A DNA stretch of 54,138 bases. It comes from Nitrospira sp. Its GTDB lineage: Bacteria; Nitrospirota; Nitrospiria; Nitrospirales; Nitrospiraceae. Location: contig JAHFEW010000022.1 in NCBI GenBank assembly GCA_023248215.1, positions 1-54,138 of the forward strand, read 5' to 3'. A program made the position numbers and the translations under genes. Below are positions 1 through 9,005 of the stretch, in pieces; positions within the stretch are counted from its first letter, which is position 1, and each line of letters begins with the position of its first letter. The notes under the pieces were generated by a model. That model was not told where the DNA came from and made no database searches. It saw only the letters and a program-made list of their open reading frames with translations.

Positions 1-179
1 TGGCGCTGACCGAGGATATCCCTGATCGCGGCTTGCTGCGCGGACAAGTGGGGACTGTGGTGGAATCGCTTGGTCCAGGTGTATTTGAGGTGGAGTTTGT
101 GGATAATGAAGGCCGAACATACGCCATGCTCCCGTTGAGAACCAATCAATTATTAGTCCTGCACTACCAGCCGGCGTAA
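1..179 (+). CDS. DUF4926 domain protein, C-terminal part (5' end outside window)
   Basis: An open frame runs in from the left edge (first full codon at base 3) and stops with TAA at 177-179, giving 58 residues. It reads as a small beta-rich domain with the pattern DRGLLRGQVGTVVE...FEVEFVDNEGRTYA, which I recognise as DUF4926, a short family often found next to toxin-like proteins and suspected to act as antitoxin or immunity partner. The start codon is missing, so total length is unknown; family members are usually 60-80 residues, so little is lost. The neighbouring nuclease-like/DUF2283 pair downstream is also of toxin/antitoxin type, which suggests a small accessory cluster. The function is inferred from family context only. 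Confidence 0.65.
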   Translation, partial: ALTEDIPDRGLLRGQVGTVVESLGPGVFEVEFVDNEGRTYAMLPLRTNQLLVLHYQPA

Positions 180-350
180 CGAGCCCTCAAGCGTCTATCA
201 GAAGACACAGACAGTGCCGGCATCTGATCTCCTCTCCCTTCCAGCAATTCCTACCAGTCGCAATGCCTCAGCCTGCAGGCGATTCGACAGCATGTTGGTA
301 CCAGCCTAGGGGTCTCCACTCCTTCCTCATTTCTGCAGTGCATGAGCCGC

Positions 351-435
351 GTCTATCTTCACCCACATCACCCCGCCACAGAAGGCGATGAGCGCGGCGA
401 CCAGCAACGACGCCGTCCAGCCCCAGTGATCGGCG
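351..435 (-). repeat. Duplicated tail of the MFS transporter gene (remnant)
   Basis: These 85 bases are almost identical to 1281-1365, the 3' end of the MFS transporter gene, in the same orientation. The first ~75 bases match without a mismatch, then the copies drift apart. No reading frame of useful length is left, so this is a gene-end remnant and not a gene. The rest of 180-687 holds no gene I can support: the open frame running through 487-687 is read as non-coding because its sequence is unlike any protein domain and a better start lies at 688. The repeat pair flanks the nuclease/DUF2283 genes. Confidence 0.85.
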
Positions 436-687
436 AGCGAAAAAGCGAAGAAGCTACTGCTAGGCCTTTCTTTTTGTCTCTGCAGTATGATTCAAGAGCT
501 ACATACCCTTGATCAAACAGCTGTTCTCCGCCTGCCATATCACCTCTTCAATGCCATTCCCACCTCACGCGACCACGCAAACCAACACTTTCCAAACCAT
601 CCTCGTCGATGTATCCTGCCGCGGCTGCTTGAGGAAAAACACTCGCAGTGTTTTCATTTTCAGCCACAGCTTCCAGGAATCACCTTC

Positions 688-1011
688 ATGAATTTGGATT
701 GTCCTTATCTGAACACTCACGTCGAACTGTCCGAGGAGCGCGAAGCGCATATTCGAGATAAGCATCCGGATCTCTTGCCCGCTCATCGTGATTATTTGTC
801 CCAAACCGTTCGGGATCCTGATGAAGTGCGAAGGGACCCGCGTTTCACAAACAGCCTGCTGTTTTCGCACTGGTTTCCTGACCTCAAAGGGGGTAAATTT
901 GTCGTAGTGGTTGTAGTTGCCGATCCCCCTCCCGCCGATCGCTATTGGATAGTGACTGCGTATGTGGCACGGCAACTCTCAGGAGGAACTGTGACATGGA
1001 AACGTCCCTGA
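688..1011 (+). CDS. PBECR-like (barnase/EndoU/RelE-fold) putative nuclease toxin
   Basis: A 107-residue protein starting MNLDCPYLNTHVELSE. The pattern of an early VELSEEREAHIRDKHPD segment, DPDEVRRDPR in the middle, a very hydrophobic strand (KFVVVVVVADPP) and WIVTAYVARQLSGGTVTWK at the end resembles the small PBECR-type nuclease-fold proteins that are commonly encoded next to DUF2283 proteins. The early His (in IRDKHP) and the C-terminal Thr-Ala-Tyr strand are the likely active-site region; this is inference from the fold family. The frame is open from 487, but the upstream 67 codons do not look like protein; ATG at 688 follows an AGGAAT element. It overlaps the next gene by 16 bases, as in a toxin/antitoxin pair. 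Family assignment is from pattern memory, so moderate. Confidence 0.6.
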   Translation: MNLDCPYLNTHVELSEEREAHIRDKHPDLLPAHRDYLSQTVRDPDEVRRDPRFTNSLLFSHWFPDLKGGKFVVVVVVADPPPADRYWIVTAYVARQLSGGTVTWKRP

Positions 1012-1235
1012 CGGTTGAATACGACAAGACCGGTGACATTCTCTATCTTGGGAAGACCAAGCCTTATCCAGAACAGGACTCCGAGGAATTGAGCTATGGG
1101 GTCGTCGCTCGACTCAATCCCGAGACGCACGATCTTGAAAATCTGGAAATCCTTTTTTTCTCTTCCCGGGTTGCCAAGGGGGAAACCTTCCAATTGCCGG
1201 TGACTGCAGAGTTTCATCTACCGAAAGCTGGATGA
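996..1235 (+). CDS. DUF2283 domain protein (putative antitoxin partner)
   Basis: A 79-residue protein. Its first 35 residues show the DUF2283 signature: TVEYDKTGDILYLGK followed by a short acidic turn and the strand YGVVARLNPETHDLENLEIL. The start at 996 is chosen because a full AGGAGG ribosome site lies at 981-986, nine bases upstream; the longer frame from 945 lies inside the preceding gene. The reading frame overlaps the end of the nuclease-like gene by 16 bases, so the two are very likely cotranscribed and translationally coupled. DUF2283 proteins frequently pair with PBECR or DUF4258 type toxins; that role here is inferred, not shown. Confidence 0.75.
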   Translation: METSLTVEYDKTGDILYLGKTKPYPEQDSEELSYGVVARLNPETHDLENLEILFFSSRVAKGETFQLPVTAEFHLPKAG

Positions 1236-1256
1236 CGCATAGCCAGGATATTTTCC

Positions 1257-2501
1257 TCACTCCTCCAACTTTTGGCTCGCGTCTATCTTCACCCACATCA
1301 CCCCGCCACAGAAGGCGATGAGCGCGGCGACCAGCAACGACGCCGTCCAGCCCCATTGATCGGCCAGCCAGGGGGTCAAGCTGGGAGACACGACGCCTCC
1401 CACATTCGCGCCCATGTTCATCACGCCCGACAACGTCCCCGCATGGGTCTTGGAGAGGTCGGTCGTCACGCTCCAATAGGCCCCGACCGTAAAATATAAC
1501 CAGCCGGCGCCGAGGGAGAGACAGGCGATGGCGACCGCTTGCGAATCCACCCAGGCGCCGAGTGCAATCAGCCCCCCGGCTAAGACCATGCCGATCATGC
1601 CCACCGTCATTCTGGCCCTGGTCAGACCGAGGGTCGGGACCAGACGATCCGTGGTCCACCCGCCGAGCGGGCAGAACACAAGAATTGCCACAAAGGGCGC
1701 AGCAGCCAGCCAGCCGCCTCGCAACAGATCGATCCCTCGCACATTTACCAGGTAGAGATAGAACCAGGACATGTAGATGTAGGCCACGTAGCCGAGGCAG
1801 GCATAACTCACCACCAGCCAGCGAAGGGACGACGAACGGACGAATTGTCTCCAAGGAATCGCTGTACGCAAAGGAGCTGATGAGCCTCCGTCCGCCGCCA
1901 CCCGTTCGCGAGAACAGAGCACCCACAACAGGGCCACCACGATGCCCACCAATGCCGAGAGGTAGAACACCGTCTGCCAGCGGTAGTTCACCATCACCCA
2001 GGAGGCGAGGGGAGGCGTGATGGCGGCTCCGACTCCGATACCTCCGATGGCAATGCCGATCCCGAGACCGCGTTGCGCCGGCGGCATCCAGTCGGCCACG
2101 GCCCGATTGAAATTCGGCAGGGCCACGGCTTCTCCCACACCGAGAAAAAATCGCACCAGGATGAGCGCCCCGACCGTCCCGACCATCGCGGCCAGGGGAA
2201 GGGTCGCGGCCAGTGCCGTCAAGGCCGTGAAGAACGACCACCAGAGCAACGCGCCCGTCAGCACCACTCGGGCACCCCAACGATCCCCCAGCCACCCGCC
2301 GGGAATCTGGCAGAGGGCATAGCCAAAGACGAAGGCGGAGAAAATGTATCCCATGTCCTGATCCGTCAGGCCGTAGGCCGGCATCATCTGTCGCGCCGTC
2401 ACGGAGATGTTGACCCGGTCCATGTAGGTCACCGCGCTGATCGCGAACAACAGGCCGAGAATGCCCCATCGCGGTTGTCGCACGGATATGCCCAGGTCCA
2501 C
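1257..2501 (-). CDS. MFS transporter, anion:cation symporter (ACS)-like
   Basis: A 414-residue polytopic membrane protein with about twelve hydrophobic segments in two six-helix halves. The first helix region contains VTYMDRVNISVTARQM, typical of the ACS family (hexuronate, glucarate, phthalate or inorganic anion uptake driven by a cation gradient), and the loop after helix 2 contains GGWLGDRWGARVVLTG, the MFS signature A. The second half has a related GGWTTDRLVPTLGLTRAR loop. GTG at 2501 is the start: AGGAGG lies five bases upstream on the minus strand. The substrate cannot be told from sequence; organic acid anions are likely. The last ~85 bp of the gene are duplicated at 351-435. Confidence 0.85.
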   Translation of the reverse strand: MDLGISVRQPRWGILGLLFAISAVTYMDRVNISVTARQMMPAYGLTDQDMGYIFSAFVFGYALCQIPGGWLGDRWGARVVLTGALLWWSFFTALTALAATLPLAAMVGTVGALILVRFFLGVGEAVALPNFNRAVADWMPPAQRGLGIGIAIGGIGVGAAITPPLASWVMVNYRWQTVFYLSALVGIVVALLWVLCSRERVAADGGSSAPLRTAIPWRQFVRSSSLRWLVVSYACLGYVAYIYMSWFYLYLVNVRGIDLLRGGWLAAAPFVAILVFCPLGGWTTDRLVPTLGLTRARMTVGMIGMVLAGGLIALGAWVDSQAVAIACLSLGAGWLYFTVGAYWSVTTDLSKTHAGTLSGVMNMGANVGGVVSPSLTPWLADQWGWTASLLVAALIAFCGGVMWVKIDASQKLEE

Positions 2502-2518
2502 AGTGTCCTCCTGATCTC

Positions 2519-2695
2519 TTAACCCGGACCATTCATGAATACCTGCTATGTCGTCCGATCCTCTCGCCCGGCGGGGCTTTTCTCGTTCGGCCTCCTCGAC
2601 GGACTGTCAGTACGCCTCCGTCGGCCTTACTTGTGAGAAGTCCCGGCGGGCTTCGGTCTCGAACGTCTCGCGACGGCATTCATGAATAATCCGGG
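2519..2695. repeat. 177-bp palindromic dispersed repeat, copy A
   Basis: A second copy of the same length lies at 18511-18687 with roughly 85-90 percent identity by eye. The outer ends are inverted repeats (CCCGGACCATTCATGAAT at the left, ATTCATGAATAATCCGGG at the right) and an inner pair (GCCCGGCGGGGCTTTTCTC and GAGAAGTCCCGGCGGGC) is also inverted, so the whole element can fold into a long hairpin. No open frame of interest lies inside. It fills most of the gap 2502-2843 between two divergent genes. It resembles a MITE or REP/BIME-type element; no transposase for it is visible. Confidence 0.85.
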
Positions 2696-2843
2696 CTCTT
2701 ACCGTGCACGAAAGCTGCGCATTATAGAGCGCGCAGGGGAGCGCCACCAGTCGTACCCCAGAAGGCGACCGGACAGGCACTGTATGGATTTCCCTCTGGC
2801 TCATCCAGTACACTAACCTTTTGACCTAGTTCGTGGAGGTGGA

Positions 2844-5800
2844 GTGAGGGTTCGTCCGCGCGCAGTGGTGTTGTCTCTGCTCGGCCTCCTTGTCGTGGGT
2901 GCGCTCCTCCTCCTGTATTCCCGGGAACTCTTCGGCGTCGACGTCATCAAGAATTTCTTCCTGCAACAACTCGAAGCAAGCCTGCGGCGCAAGATCGAGG
3001 TCGATCGGATCAAGCTCGTGCTGCTGCCGAGCATCCGGCTTGAACTCACCAACATCGGCGTGTATGGCCACGACGACCCGACGCACATCGTCTTCAAGGC
3101 CAAGGAAATGGACATCGTGTTGCGTCTGCTGCCCCTGCTGAAGCAGCAGGTCGTGGCGAAGCGGTTATTTCTCGACGAGCCGACCGTGACGCTGATTCGC
3201 AATCGTTCCGGCCATTGGAACATCCTGGCAGGGCTTCCGTCCGCGGCCAAAGACGAATCGGCCTACCAGATGTTCAGCCGGTTGCTGCAAATCCGTGAAG
3301 CGACGATTCAAAATGGCCATGTGACGATTACGGATGAAGCGCGGTCCGACGGCGCCCGGACCGCCATGCTCGAGTCGGTTGAGATGGCCTTGAAGGTCTA
3401 TCCGGGAAAAGCCCAGGGAGATTTGCATGTCTCCGCCTCCTTGCCCGCCGAGGGGGCTCCTTCAGCTTTTTCGCTGACCGGCACCATCAGCTTGAGCGAG
3501 TCCTCATCCTCCTTAGCCGCCGAGGAGCCCTACTCGGTCCACCCCGCCTTTCAATTCGATGGGGAGATCGAAACCGCCAACCTCCGCCTGCGCGAAGCCG
3601 CCGATTTCTTCGGACCCCGGCCCGTGCCTGATCAACTGCAAGGCGGAGCGAATCTGAAAAGCCGCATCCGCGTCGCGCCGGGTGTCGCTGGTTATGACGT
3701 GGTCCTCACCGAGATCGCGGCCAATGTGGATCAGCTGGCGGTCACGGGCAAAGCCAACCTGGCGGGACTCCTGACCTCACAACCCACGTTTTCGATCACC
3801 TTTGCCTCGCCCTCGATCGATCTCAAGAAACTGTTCGCGCGCATGCCCGCACAATGGATTCATCCGCAATTGCCGGGAATCGTCGAGCAGCGCCAGTTGG
3901 GAGGGACCGTTGAAATCCTCTCCGCCACGTTGACCGGCGCGACGGAGCCAAGCCCGCAATTGTCGCTCACGGGTGATTTTCGCATTGAGAAGGGCACCGC
4001 CCTCATCGGGAGCGACCTTGTCCCGACGCAAGATTTGGCCGCTACCGTCTCCGTGGAGCCCGGACGCATCCGGGTAGGCAAGGTGACGGGCACCTACGGC
4101 ACCCTTCAAATGACGGACGGCAAGGCCGTCGTGTCCTTCCTTGACGAAGGTCCTTGGATGGAGTTGGATATCAGCGGCAACATGACGGCGGCTGATCTGG
4201 TGAAGTTTCTGATTAAAACGATTCGCGCAGACCGGCTCACGTCGCTCCTGGCACAATCGCACGAGATCGAGGGTCAGACGCATCCGACCTTCCGCCTGGT
4301 CGGACCGCTGGACCAGCCGGAAGGCATTACCTTCGCAGGTGGGGAGGTCCTGGCCGAGCAGGTCAGTCTCACGAACCCCTCGTTGCCGCAACGGCTCACC
4401 GCCATGCGAGGCCGCATCGTCTTTTCACAAACCGGCGGCGCGCAGTTCGATCAGGTCACGGCCAATTTGGGAGAGGCGCAGCTCCAGTTCAACGGACAGA
4501 TCAGCGGAGGCACACCGAGCGTCTTTCAGGACTTTGTCATCCGCGCAAAGGGCAACGCAGCCCAGCTCCGCCAGATGGTGTCCGCCGGCACGTTCCCGGA
4601 CGATCTGCTTTCCGGTATCGTCAACGCCAAGGTTCAGCTCTCCGGTCCTTCCGGCGCCCCGCATTTGCGAGGGGAGATCGGCCTGAACGATGCGAAGCTG
4701 GTGCTTCCATCGGTGGGTGAAAAGCCGCCCGGTTCACCGGCTTCATTGGAGCTCGACGCCGATGTCACGCGCGGAGTCGGCCTGACGATTTCGCGTCTGG
4801 AACTCGTGGTACCGCCGTTGCGACTCCCGCTGAAGGGACGCATCACCCTCGGCGACCGGTTTACGATCGACGCCTCTCTCGCCTCGGGCACCGTGTCGAT
4901 TTCAAGCCTCCCCGAATGGATTTACAAGAGCGGGCTTGAAGCCGGGAATCTTGAAGTCTCCATGGACGTGAAAGGCACGGATGCCGAGTGGAAAAATTGG
5001 CGCTCGAGCGGGTGGCTGGCGCTCACCAACGGATTGATGACGGTCAAGGGCGTGGAGGGCCCCGTCGAGGATATTTATCTCCGGCTGAAGTTTTCTAAAC
5101 ACATCGCCGACATTAAGCAGCTCTCGTTTCGCATCAAGGACAGTGATGTCAGCCTGTCGGGAGCCCTGAAGAACTGGACCACTAAACCGGTCATTGCGGT
5201 CAAGCTCGAATCAGCCCAAATGGACCTCGACCTGCTCATCCCGAAAGGGCAACGCTCGCCGATCCGGGAACTCCTTGAGACCTTGGCCTCGACCAGTCAA
5301 GTCAGCGCGACCGCCACGATTGAGAAGGGACTCTACAAACATTTGCGGTTCGGAGGGCTCTCCGGGCGGTTGACGATCCAAGATGGCCTGTTGGATCTCG
5401 ACCGTGTTGTCGGCCAGTCGGGAACCGGCCATGTAGCGGGACGCATGGTCGTCCGGCTTCCCAAGGGACAGCCCGCCGAAACCGAAACCTCGGTCAGGAT
5501 GACGGGCATTCCCTTTGAAGCCGTGCTGCCGCTGCTGGGCGCACACGACCAGCCGCTCACCGGCGACCTGAAACTCACCGGCGCCCTGCGCGGGCATGGG
5601 CGCAATCCCCATGGTGTTCTGCCGACCTTGAATGGGAAGACCGAGCTGGTGGCGCAAGAGGGACGCATTCTCAAAACAGAGAAGCGCGCCATCTGGAAGA
5701 TTCTCTCCATTCTGAATCTCCCGGCCGTGTTGCAAGGCAAAGTGGATCTGGAAAAAGAAGGATTGCAGTACAATCGAATGACCGCAACCGTGACGATTCA

Positions 5801-6254
5801 AAACGGCCTGATGAAAACGCAGAATTTCATCCTCGATAGCCCCGTGCTCAAAATCTCAGCCGTCGGAAGTTATGATATGCCCACCGACCAGCTGGACATG
5901 ATCTGGGCCGTCAGCCCGTTCGGTTCCTATTCACAGTTCTTGAAATCGATTCCACTCTTCGGGCGACTGGTCGCCGGAGACCGCAAGGGCCTGGCCACGG
6001 CCCTGTTCCAGGTCAAAGGCTCCATCGACGATCCGCAAGTGACCTACATGCCGATGAAGTCGTTCACCACAGGACTGACCGGTGTTGCACAACTCGCGTT
6101 CGACTTGCTCAAGAACACCGTCATGCTGCCGATCGATATGCTGGCCCCGCAGGAGGAAAAGGATCCCATGTTCGACCCGTCGCTGGAAATCCAGACACCT
6201 CCTTCGCCGCCCCCCGCTGAACCTCCCATCGCACCGGCACCGGCCACGCCTTGA
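2844..6254 (+). CDS. AsmA-family envelope protein (AsmA/YhdP-like)
   Basis: A 1136-residue protein with one N-terminal membrane helix (about residues 8-25, VLSLLGLLVVGALLLLY) and a very long periplasmic part built of repeated beta-strands. The segment after the helix (residues 30-100) reads as an AsmA N-terminal domain, and the last third (about 870-1080) resembles the AsmA-like C-terminal region with the pattern of QLDMIWAVSPFGSY and a SIDDPQVTY end. The tail is proline-rich (PPSPPPAEPPIAPAPATP). Such proteins are now thought to bridge inner and outer membrane and move phospholipids. GTG at 2844 is supported by GGAGG five bases upstream. The gene is followed 15 bases later by the M24 peptidase and may be cotranscribed with it. 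Confidence 0.8.
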   Translation: MRVRPRAVVLSLLGLLVVGALLLLYSRELFGVDVIKNFFLQQLEASLRRKIEVDRIKLVLLPSIRLELTNIGVYGHDDPTHIVFKAKEMDIVLRLLPLLKQQVVAKRLFLDEPTVTLIRNRSGHWNILAGLPSAAKDESAYQMFSRLLQIREATIQNGHVTITDEARSDGARTAMLESVEMALKVYPGKAQGDLHVSASLPAEGAPSAFSLTGTISLSESSSSLAAEEPYSVHPAFQFDGEIETANLRLREAADFFGPRPVPDQLQGGANLKSRIRVAPGVAGYDVVLTEIAANVDQLAVTGKANLAGLLTSQPTFSITFASPSIDLKKLFARMPAQWIHPQLPGIVEQRQLGGTVEILSATLTGATEPSPQLSLTGDFRIEKGTALIGSDLVPTQDLAATVSVEPGRIRVGKVTGTYGTLQMTDGKAVVSFLDEGPWMELDISGNMTAADLVKFLIKTIRADRLTSLLAQSHEIEGQTHPTFRLVGPLDQPEGITFAGGEVLAEQVSLTNPSLPQRLTAMRGRIVFSQTGGAQFDQVTANLGEAQLQFNGQISGGTPSVFQDFVIRAKGNAAQLRQMVSAGTFPDDLLSGIVNAKVQLSGPSGAPHLRGEIGLNDAKLVLPSVGEKPPGSPASLELDADVTRGVGLTISRLELVVPPLRLPLKGRITLGDRFTIDASLASGTVSISSLPEWIYKSGLEAGNLEVSMDVKGTDAEWKNWRSSGWLALTNGLMTVKGVEGPVEDIYLRLKFSKHIADIKQLSFRIKDSDVSLSGALKNWTTKPVIAVKLESAQMDLDLLIPKGQRSPIRELLETLASTSQVSATATIEKGLYKHLRFGGLSGRLTIQDGLLDLDRVVGQSGTGHVAGRMVVRLPKGQPAETETSVRMTGIPFEAVLPLLGAHDQPLTGDLKLTGALRGHGRNPHGVLPTLNGKTELVAQEGRILKTEKRAIWKILSILNLPAVLQGKVDLEKEGLQYNRMTATVTIQNGLMKTQNFILDSPVLKISAVGSYDMPTDQLDMIWAVSPFGSYSQFLKSIPLFGRLVAGDRKGLATALFQVKGSIDDPQVTYMPMKSFTTGLTGVAQLAFDLLKNTVMLPIDMLAPQEEKDPMFDPSLEIQTPPSPPPAEPPIAPAPATP

Positions 6255-6269
6255 CCACCTCCCGCACGC

Positions 6270-7475
6270 GTGATAGCATCCGAAATACGTGACCGCATCC
6301 ACTTCATGAACCAGTCCACTGTGCACAGCACCCATCCAGACCAGACCGCGACGCTCTTCGTAGCCGCCAGCGAAACAGACTCGAATCTGTATTACGCCAC
6401 GCGGTTCATTGCGCCCGATCCCTTCATCTATCTCGAGGTGAAGGGCGAGCGGCTCATGATCATGAGCGACCTGGAAGTCGATCGGGCGCGCCACCAGGCG
6501 ACGGTCGATCGCGTGTTGTCCTATTCCGATCTGGAACGGCGCGCCAAAGCGCAAGGCCTGAAGGATCCCGGCACGATCGACGTCATCCATCTCGTGTTGC
6601 AGGACGCCGGTCTCACAGATATTTTGGTTCCCTCAACCTTTCCCTTTCTCCATGCGAGCCGGCTGCAGGAACTGGGCTATCGACTGCGCACCAAACGCGA
6701 GCCTTTTTACGAACGCCGTGTCGTGAAATCGGACGAAGAGGTCCGGCACATCGAAGCCGCTCAAAGGGCCACTGAAACGGCGGTCGCCGCCGCGCACCAG
6801 AGCCTCCGTCGCGCCGAGATCCGCGACAATCGCCTCTGGCTGGACGGGGAACTCCTCACCTCGGAGCGCATCAAGAAACTGATCAACGTCGCGTTAATGG
6901 AATGCGATTGCGTCGCCCAACATACCATCGTGGCAGGCGGGGAGCAGGCCTGCGATCCTCACGACGAAGGCAGCGGACCGCTTCCGGCCCATCGCAGCAT
7001 TATTTTTGACGTCTTTCCTCGATCGGCCGGCTCACGCTACTTCGCCGACATGTCCCGCACGGTGGTACGGGGGCAGGCCTCTCCGGAATTGACGCGGCTC
7101 TATCATGCGGTCAAGGACGCCCAGGAAGAAGCCATCACCAAGATTCGTGACGGCGCCGACGGCGCGGCGATCCATCAAGGTATCTGCGATCGCTTTGAGA
7201 AAGCCGGTTACAAGACCGGCCTGGTCAACGGACGGATGCAGGGCTACTTTCATGGCACCGGCCACGGCGTCGGATTGGACATTCATGAGTCGCCCCGCAT
7301 CAGCCGCACCGGCTCGTTGCTCCAGGAGGGGCATGTGGTCACCGTCGAACCGGGGCTCTATTACCCAGGACTCGGCGCAGTCCGCATCGAAGACATGGTC
7401 CTCGTCACCAAGGACGGCTGCCGGAACCTCACAAACTTTCCGAAAGTCTTCGAACTCGACTCTACCCGGGGCTGA
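6270..7475 (+). CDS. M24 family metallopeptidase (Xaa-Pro aminopeptidase-like)
   Basis: A 401-residue cytoplasmic protein with a creatinase-type N-terminal domain (about 1-160) and a pita-bread catalytic domain (about 165-395). All five metal ligands of the M24 fold are visible: Asp247 (IIFDVF), Asp260 (YFADMSR), His332 (GTGHGVGLDIHE), Glu360 (TVEPGLYY) and Glu374 (VRIEDMV). It should cleave an N-terminal residue preceding proline from peptides, using two divalent metals. The start is uncertain: neither GTG 6270 nor ATG 6306 has a clear ribosome site, and the first twelve residues look weak, so 6306 is quite possible. It follows the AsmA-like gene by 15 bases. Confidence 0.85.
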   Translation: MIASEIRDRIHFMNQSTVHSTHPDQTATLFVAASETDSNLYYATRFIAPDPFIYLEVKGERLMIMSDLEVDRARHQATVDRVLSYSDLERRAKAQGLKDPGTIDVIHLVLQDAGLTDILVPSTFPFLHASRLQELGYRLRTKREPFYERRVVKSDEEVRHIEAAQRATETAVAAAHQSLRRAEIRDNRLWLDGELLTSERIKKLINVALMECDCVAQHTIVAGGEQACDPHDEGSGPLPAHRSIIFDVFPRSAGSRYFADMSRTVVRGQASPELTRLYHAVKDAQEEAITKIRDGADGAAIHQGICDRFEKAGYKTGLVNGRMQGYFHGTGHGVGLDIHESPRISRTGSLLQEGHVVTVEPGLYYPGLGAVRIEDMVLVTKDGCRNLTNFPKVFELDSTRG

Positions 7476-7549
7476 GGACTGTGAGGTTATTGAACATCGA
7501 CCATTGAACATTGAAAATTTTCTAGTTTCCGCCCCAGTCCCAACCTGAC

Positions 7550-8524
7550 ATGCGTCTTACCTTCACCATCCAGCGCTTCAACCCCGAAACAGACCAGCAC
7601 CCGCATCAGGAAGACTATCGTCTCGACATCGGACGAGGCATGACCGTTCTTGAGGCCTTGATCCGCATCAAGAACGAACTCGACGGCAGCCTGTCCCTGC
7701 GGTATTCCTGTCGCTCCGCCATTTGCGGGTCCTGCGCCATGCGCATCAACGGCACGGAGAAACTGGCCTGCCGCACCTCGATTCGCAAAGAATTCGAGCG
7801 CCACGGCAGGATCTCGATCGACCCGCTGCCGAACCTCCCCCTCATCAAGGATCTGGTCGTCGATATGTCCCCGTTCTGGGACAAGATCGGCGCCGTTACC
7901 CCCTGGCTGACCGCCGTGACGTATCCCAGCAAGCGGTACGGATCATCCGGGCAACTTCGACTCCTTCCGGACACCTATCAGTTTCACAATGTGGATGCCT
8001 GCATCATGTGCGGAGCCTGCGTGGCCGCCTGCACCTCGCATGAAGTCTCACCGGGTTTTCTTGGCCCGGCGGCACTCGCGAAGGCAGAACGATTCGTCGC
8101 CGACCCCCGGGAGCCGGCCGGCGCCAAGCAGGCGCGACTGACGGCCCTCCAGGAGAGCCATGGTATCTGGGATTGCACCCGCTGCAACATGTGCGTCCAG
8201 GTCTGCCCCAAAGATGTCCAGCCGATGGAGGCGATCATCCGATTGCGCCGCTCCGCACTCCAGCATGGCTTGACCTCAACCGAAGGAGCCCGCCACATCA
8301 CCGGCTTCGTCGACCTCGTCGGGCATGAAGGACGCCTGAATGAAGCGCTGATGCCGTTGAAGGTCGTCGGGGTGAATATTCGGCGGCTGCTCAGCGTGAT
8401 GCCGCTGGGCATACGGATGTGGCTGAAAGGCAAGGTGCCGTCGCCCTTCGGCCAGGCCATCCCGGGCATCGAGCAGATCCGCGGCATCTTCGCCGCCGCA
8501 CGCCGTCTGGCTCGACGCGTCTGA
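7550..8524 (+). CDS. sdhB: Succinate dehydrogenase/fumarate reductase iron-sulfur subunit
   Basis: A 324-residue protein that passes electrons between the flavin subunit and the quinone or partner site. The 2Fe-2S domain has Cys54, 59, 62 and 74 (YSCRSAICGSCAMR). The second domain has Cys151, 154, 157, 161 (CIMCGACVAAC) and Cys209, 212, 215, 219 (CTRCNMCVQVCPKD). Classical SdhB has no Cys at the position of Cys212, where it builds a 3Fe-4S cluster; the extra Cys suggests a 4Fe-4S cluster as in TfrB and archaeal-type (class E) enzymes. It is also longer than the usual ~240 residues, with a C-terminal extension. No flavin or membrane subunit is adjacent. In a reverse TCA cycle organism it would serve fumarate reduction. 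No clear ribosome site precedes the ATG. Confidence 0.85.
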   Translation: MRLTFTIQRFNPETDQHPHQEDYRLDIGRGMTVLEALIRIKNELDGSLSLRYSCRSAICGSCAMRINGTEKLACRTSIRKEFERHGRISIDPLPNLPLIKDLVVDMSPFWDKIGAVTPWLTAVTYPSKRYGSSGQLRLLPDTYQFHNVDACIMCGACVAACTSHEVSPGFLGPAALAKAERFVADPREPAGAKQARLTALQESHGIWDCTRCNMCVQVCPKDVQPMEAIIRLRRSALQHGLTSTEGARHITGFVDLVGHEGRLNEALMPLKVVGVNIRRLLSVMPLGIRMWLKGKVPSPFGQAIPGIEQIRGIFAAARRLARRV

Positions 8525-8529
8525 CAGGC

Positions 8530-8970
8530 ATGCCCGGCACGTTCAGATTCCTCGACGATATCGCGCTGGCCGATATGGCGTTCGACGCCGAAGGAGATTC
8601 TCTCTCAGCGCTCTTCGACGCCGCGACAGAAGCCCTCCTCGAAAGCCTGGCTGATCCGACCAGCGTTGCCCAAACCTGGCGGCACGCGATCGATATGGAA
8701 GAGCCGGACATCCCCACGCTCCTCTTCGAGTGGCTGGGACGACTGGTGTATCTGAAGGACGCACATGGCGTGGTCTTTCACCGGGTCTCATTGTCTCTGG
8801 AGCAGCGGCCCAAGCAATCCTCCTGGCATCTCCATGCCGACGTGATTGGGGCCCCGGTAAATCCTGCGACACAGGAATTACGATCCGATGTAAAAGGTGT
8901 CACCAAACATCTCTACGCCGTGACCCAGGACGGAACCACATGGAAGGCAAGGGTGGTGCTGGACGTATGA
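8530..8970 (+). CDS. Archease
   Basis: A 146-residue protein beginning MPGTFRFLDDIALADMAFDAEG, with the archease pattern: an early F-LDDIALADMAF segment, DSLSALFDAATEALLESL, EEPDIPTLLFEWLGRLVYL and a C-terminal DVKGVTKHLYAV strand. Archease is the activating factor of the RNA ligase RtcB: it helps guanylylation of RtcB and lets it turn over many times. The first position, often His in DHTAD, reads LDDIALAD here, so the canonical DHTAD motif is altered. The start at 8530 follows the stop of the iron-sulfur subunit by five bases, so the gene is probably translated from the same message. RtcB is encoded 166 bases downstream, with a dispersed repeat in between, which strongly supports this call. 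Confidence 0.85.
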   Translation: MPGTFRFLDDIALADMAFDAEGDSLSALFDAATEALLESLADPTSVAQTWRHAIDMEEPDIPTLLFEWLGRLVYLKDAHGVVFHRVSLSLEQRPKQSSWHLHADVIGAPVNPATQELRSDVKGVTKHLYAVTQDGTTWKARVVLDV

Positions 8971-9005
8971 GCGATCACCACGCGACACACAACCTTCAAT
9001 GAGAA

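Noticed and set aside
487-687. N-terminal extension of the nuclease-like gene
   Set aside because: The added 67 residues look like non-coding translation and no ribosome site stands before 487; ATG 688 fits the family length.
1114-2532. 472-codon open frame on the minus strand
   Set aside because: It is an out-of-frame shadow of the MFS gene; its translation is Arg/Gly/His-rich and matches no domain.
7488-7516. Short direct repeat ATTGAACAT before the SdhB gene
   Set aside because: Only two copies of nine bases in an AT-rich gap; too short to claim a function.
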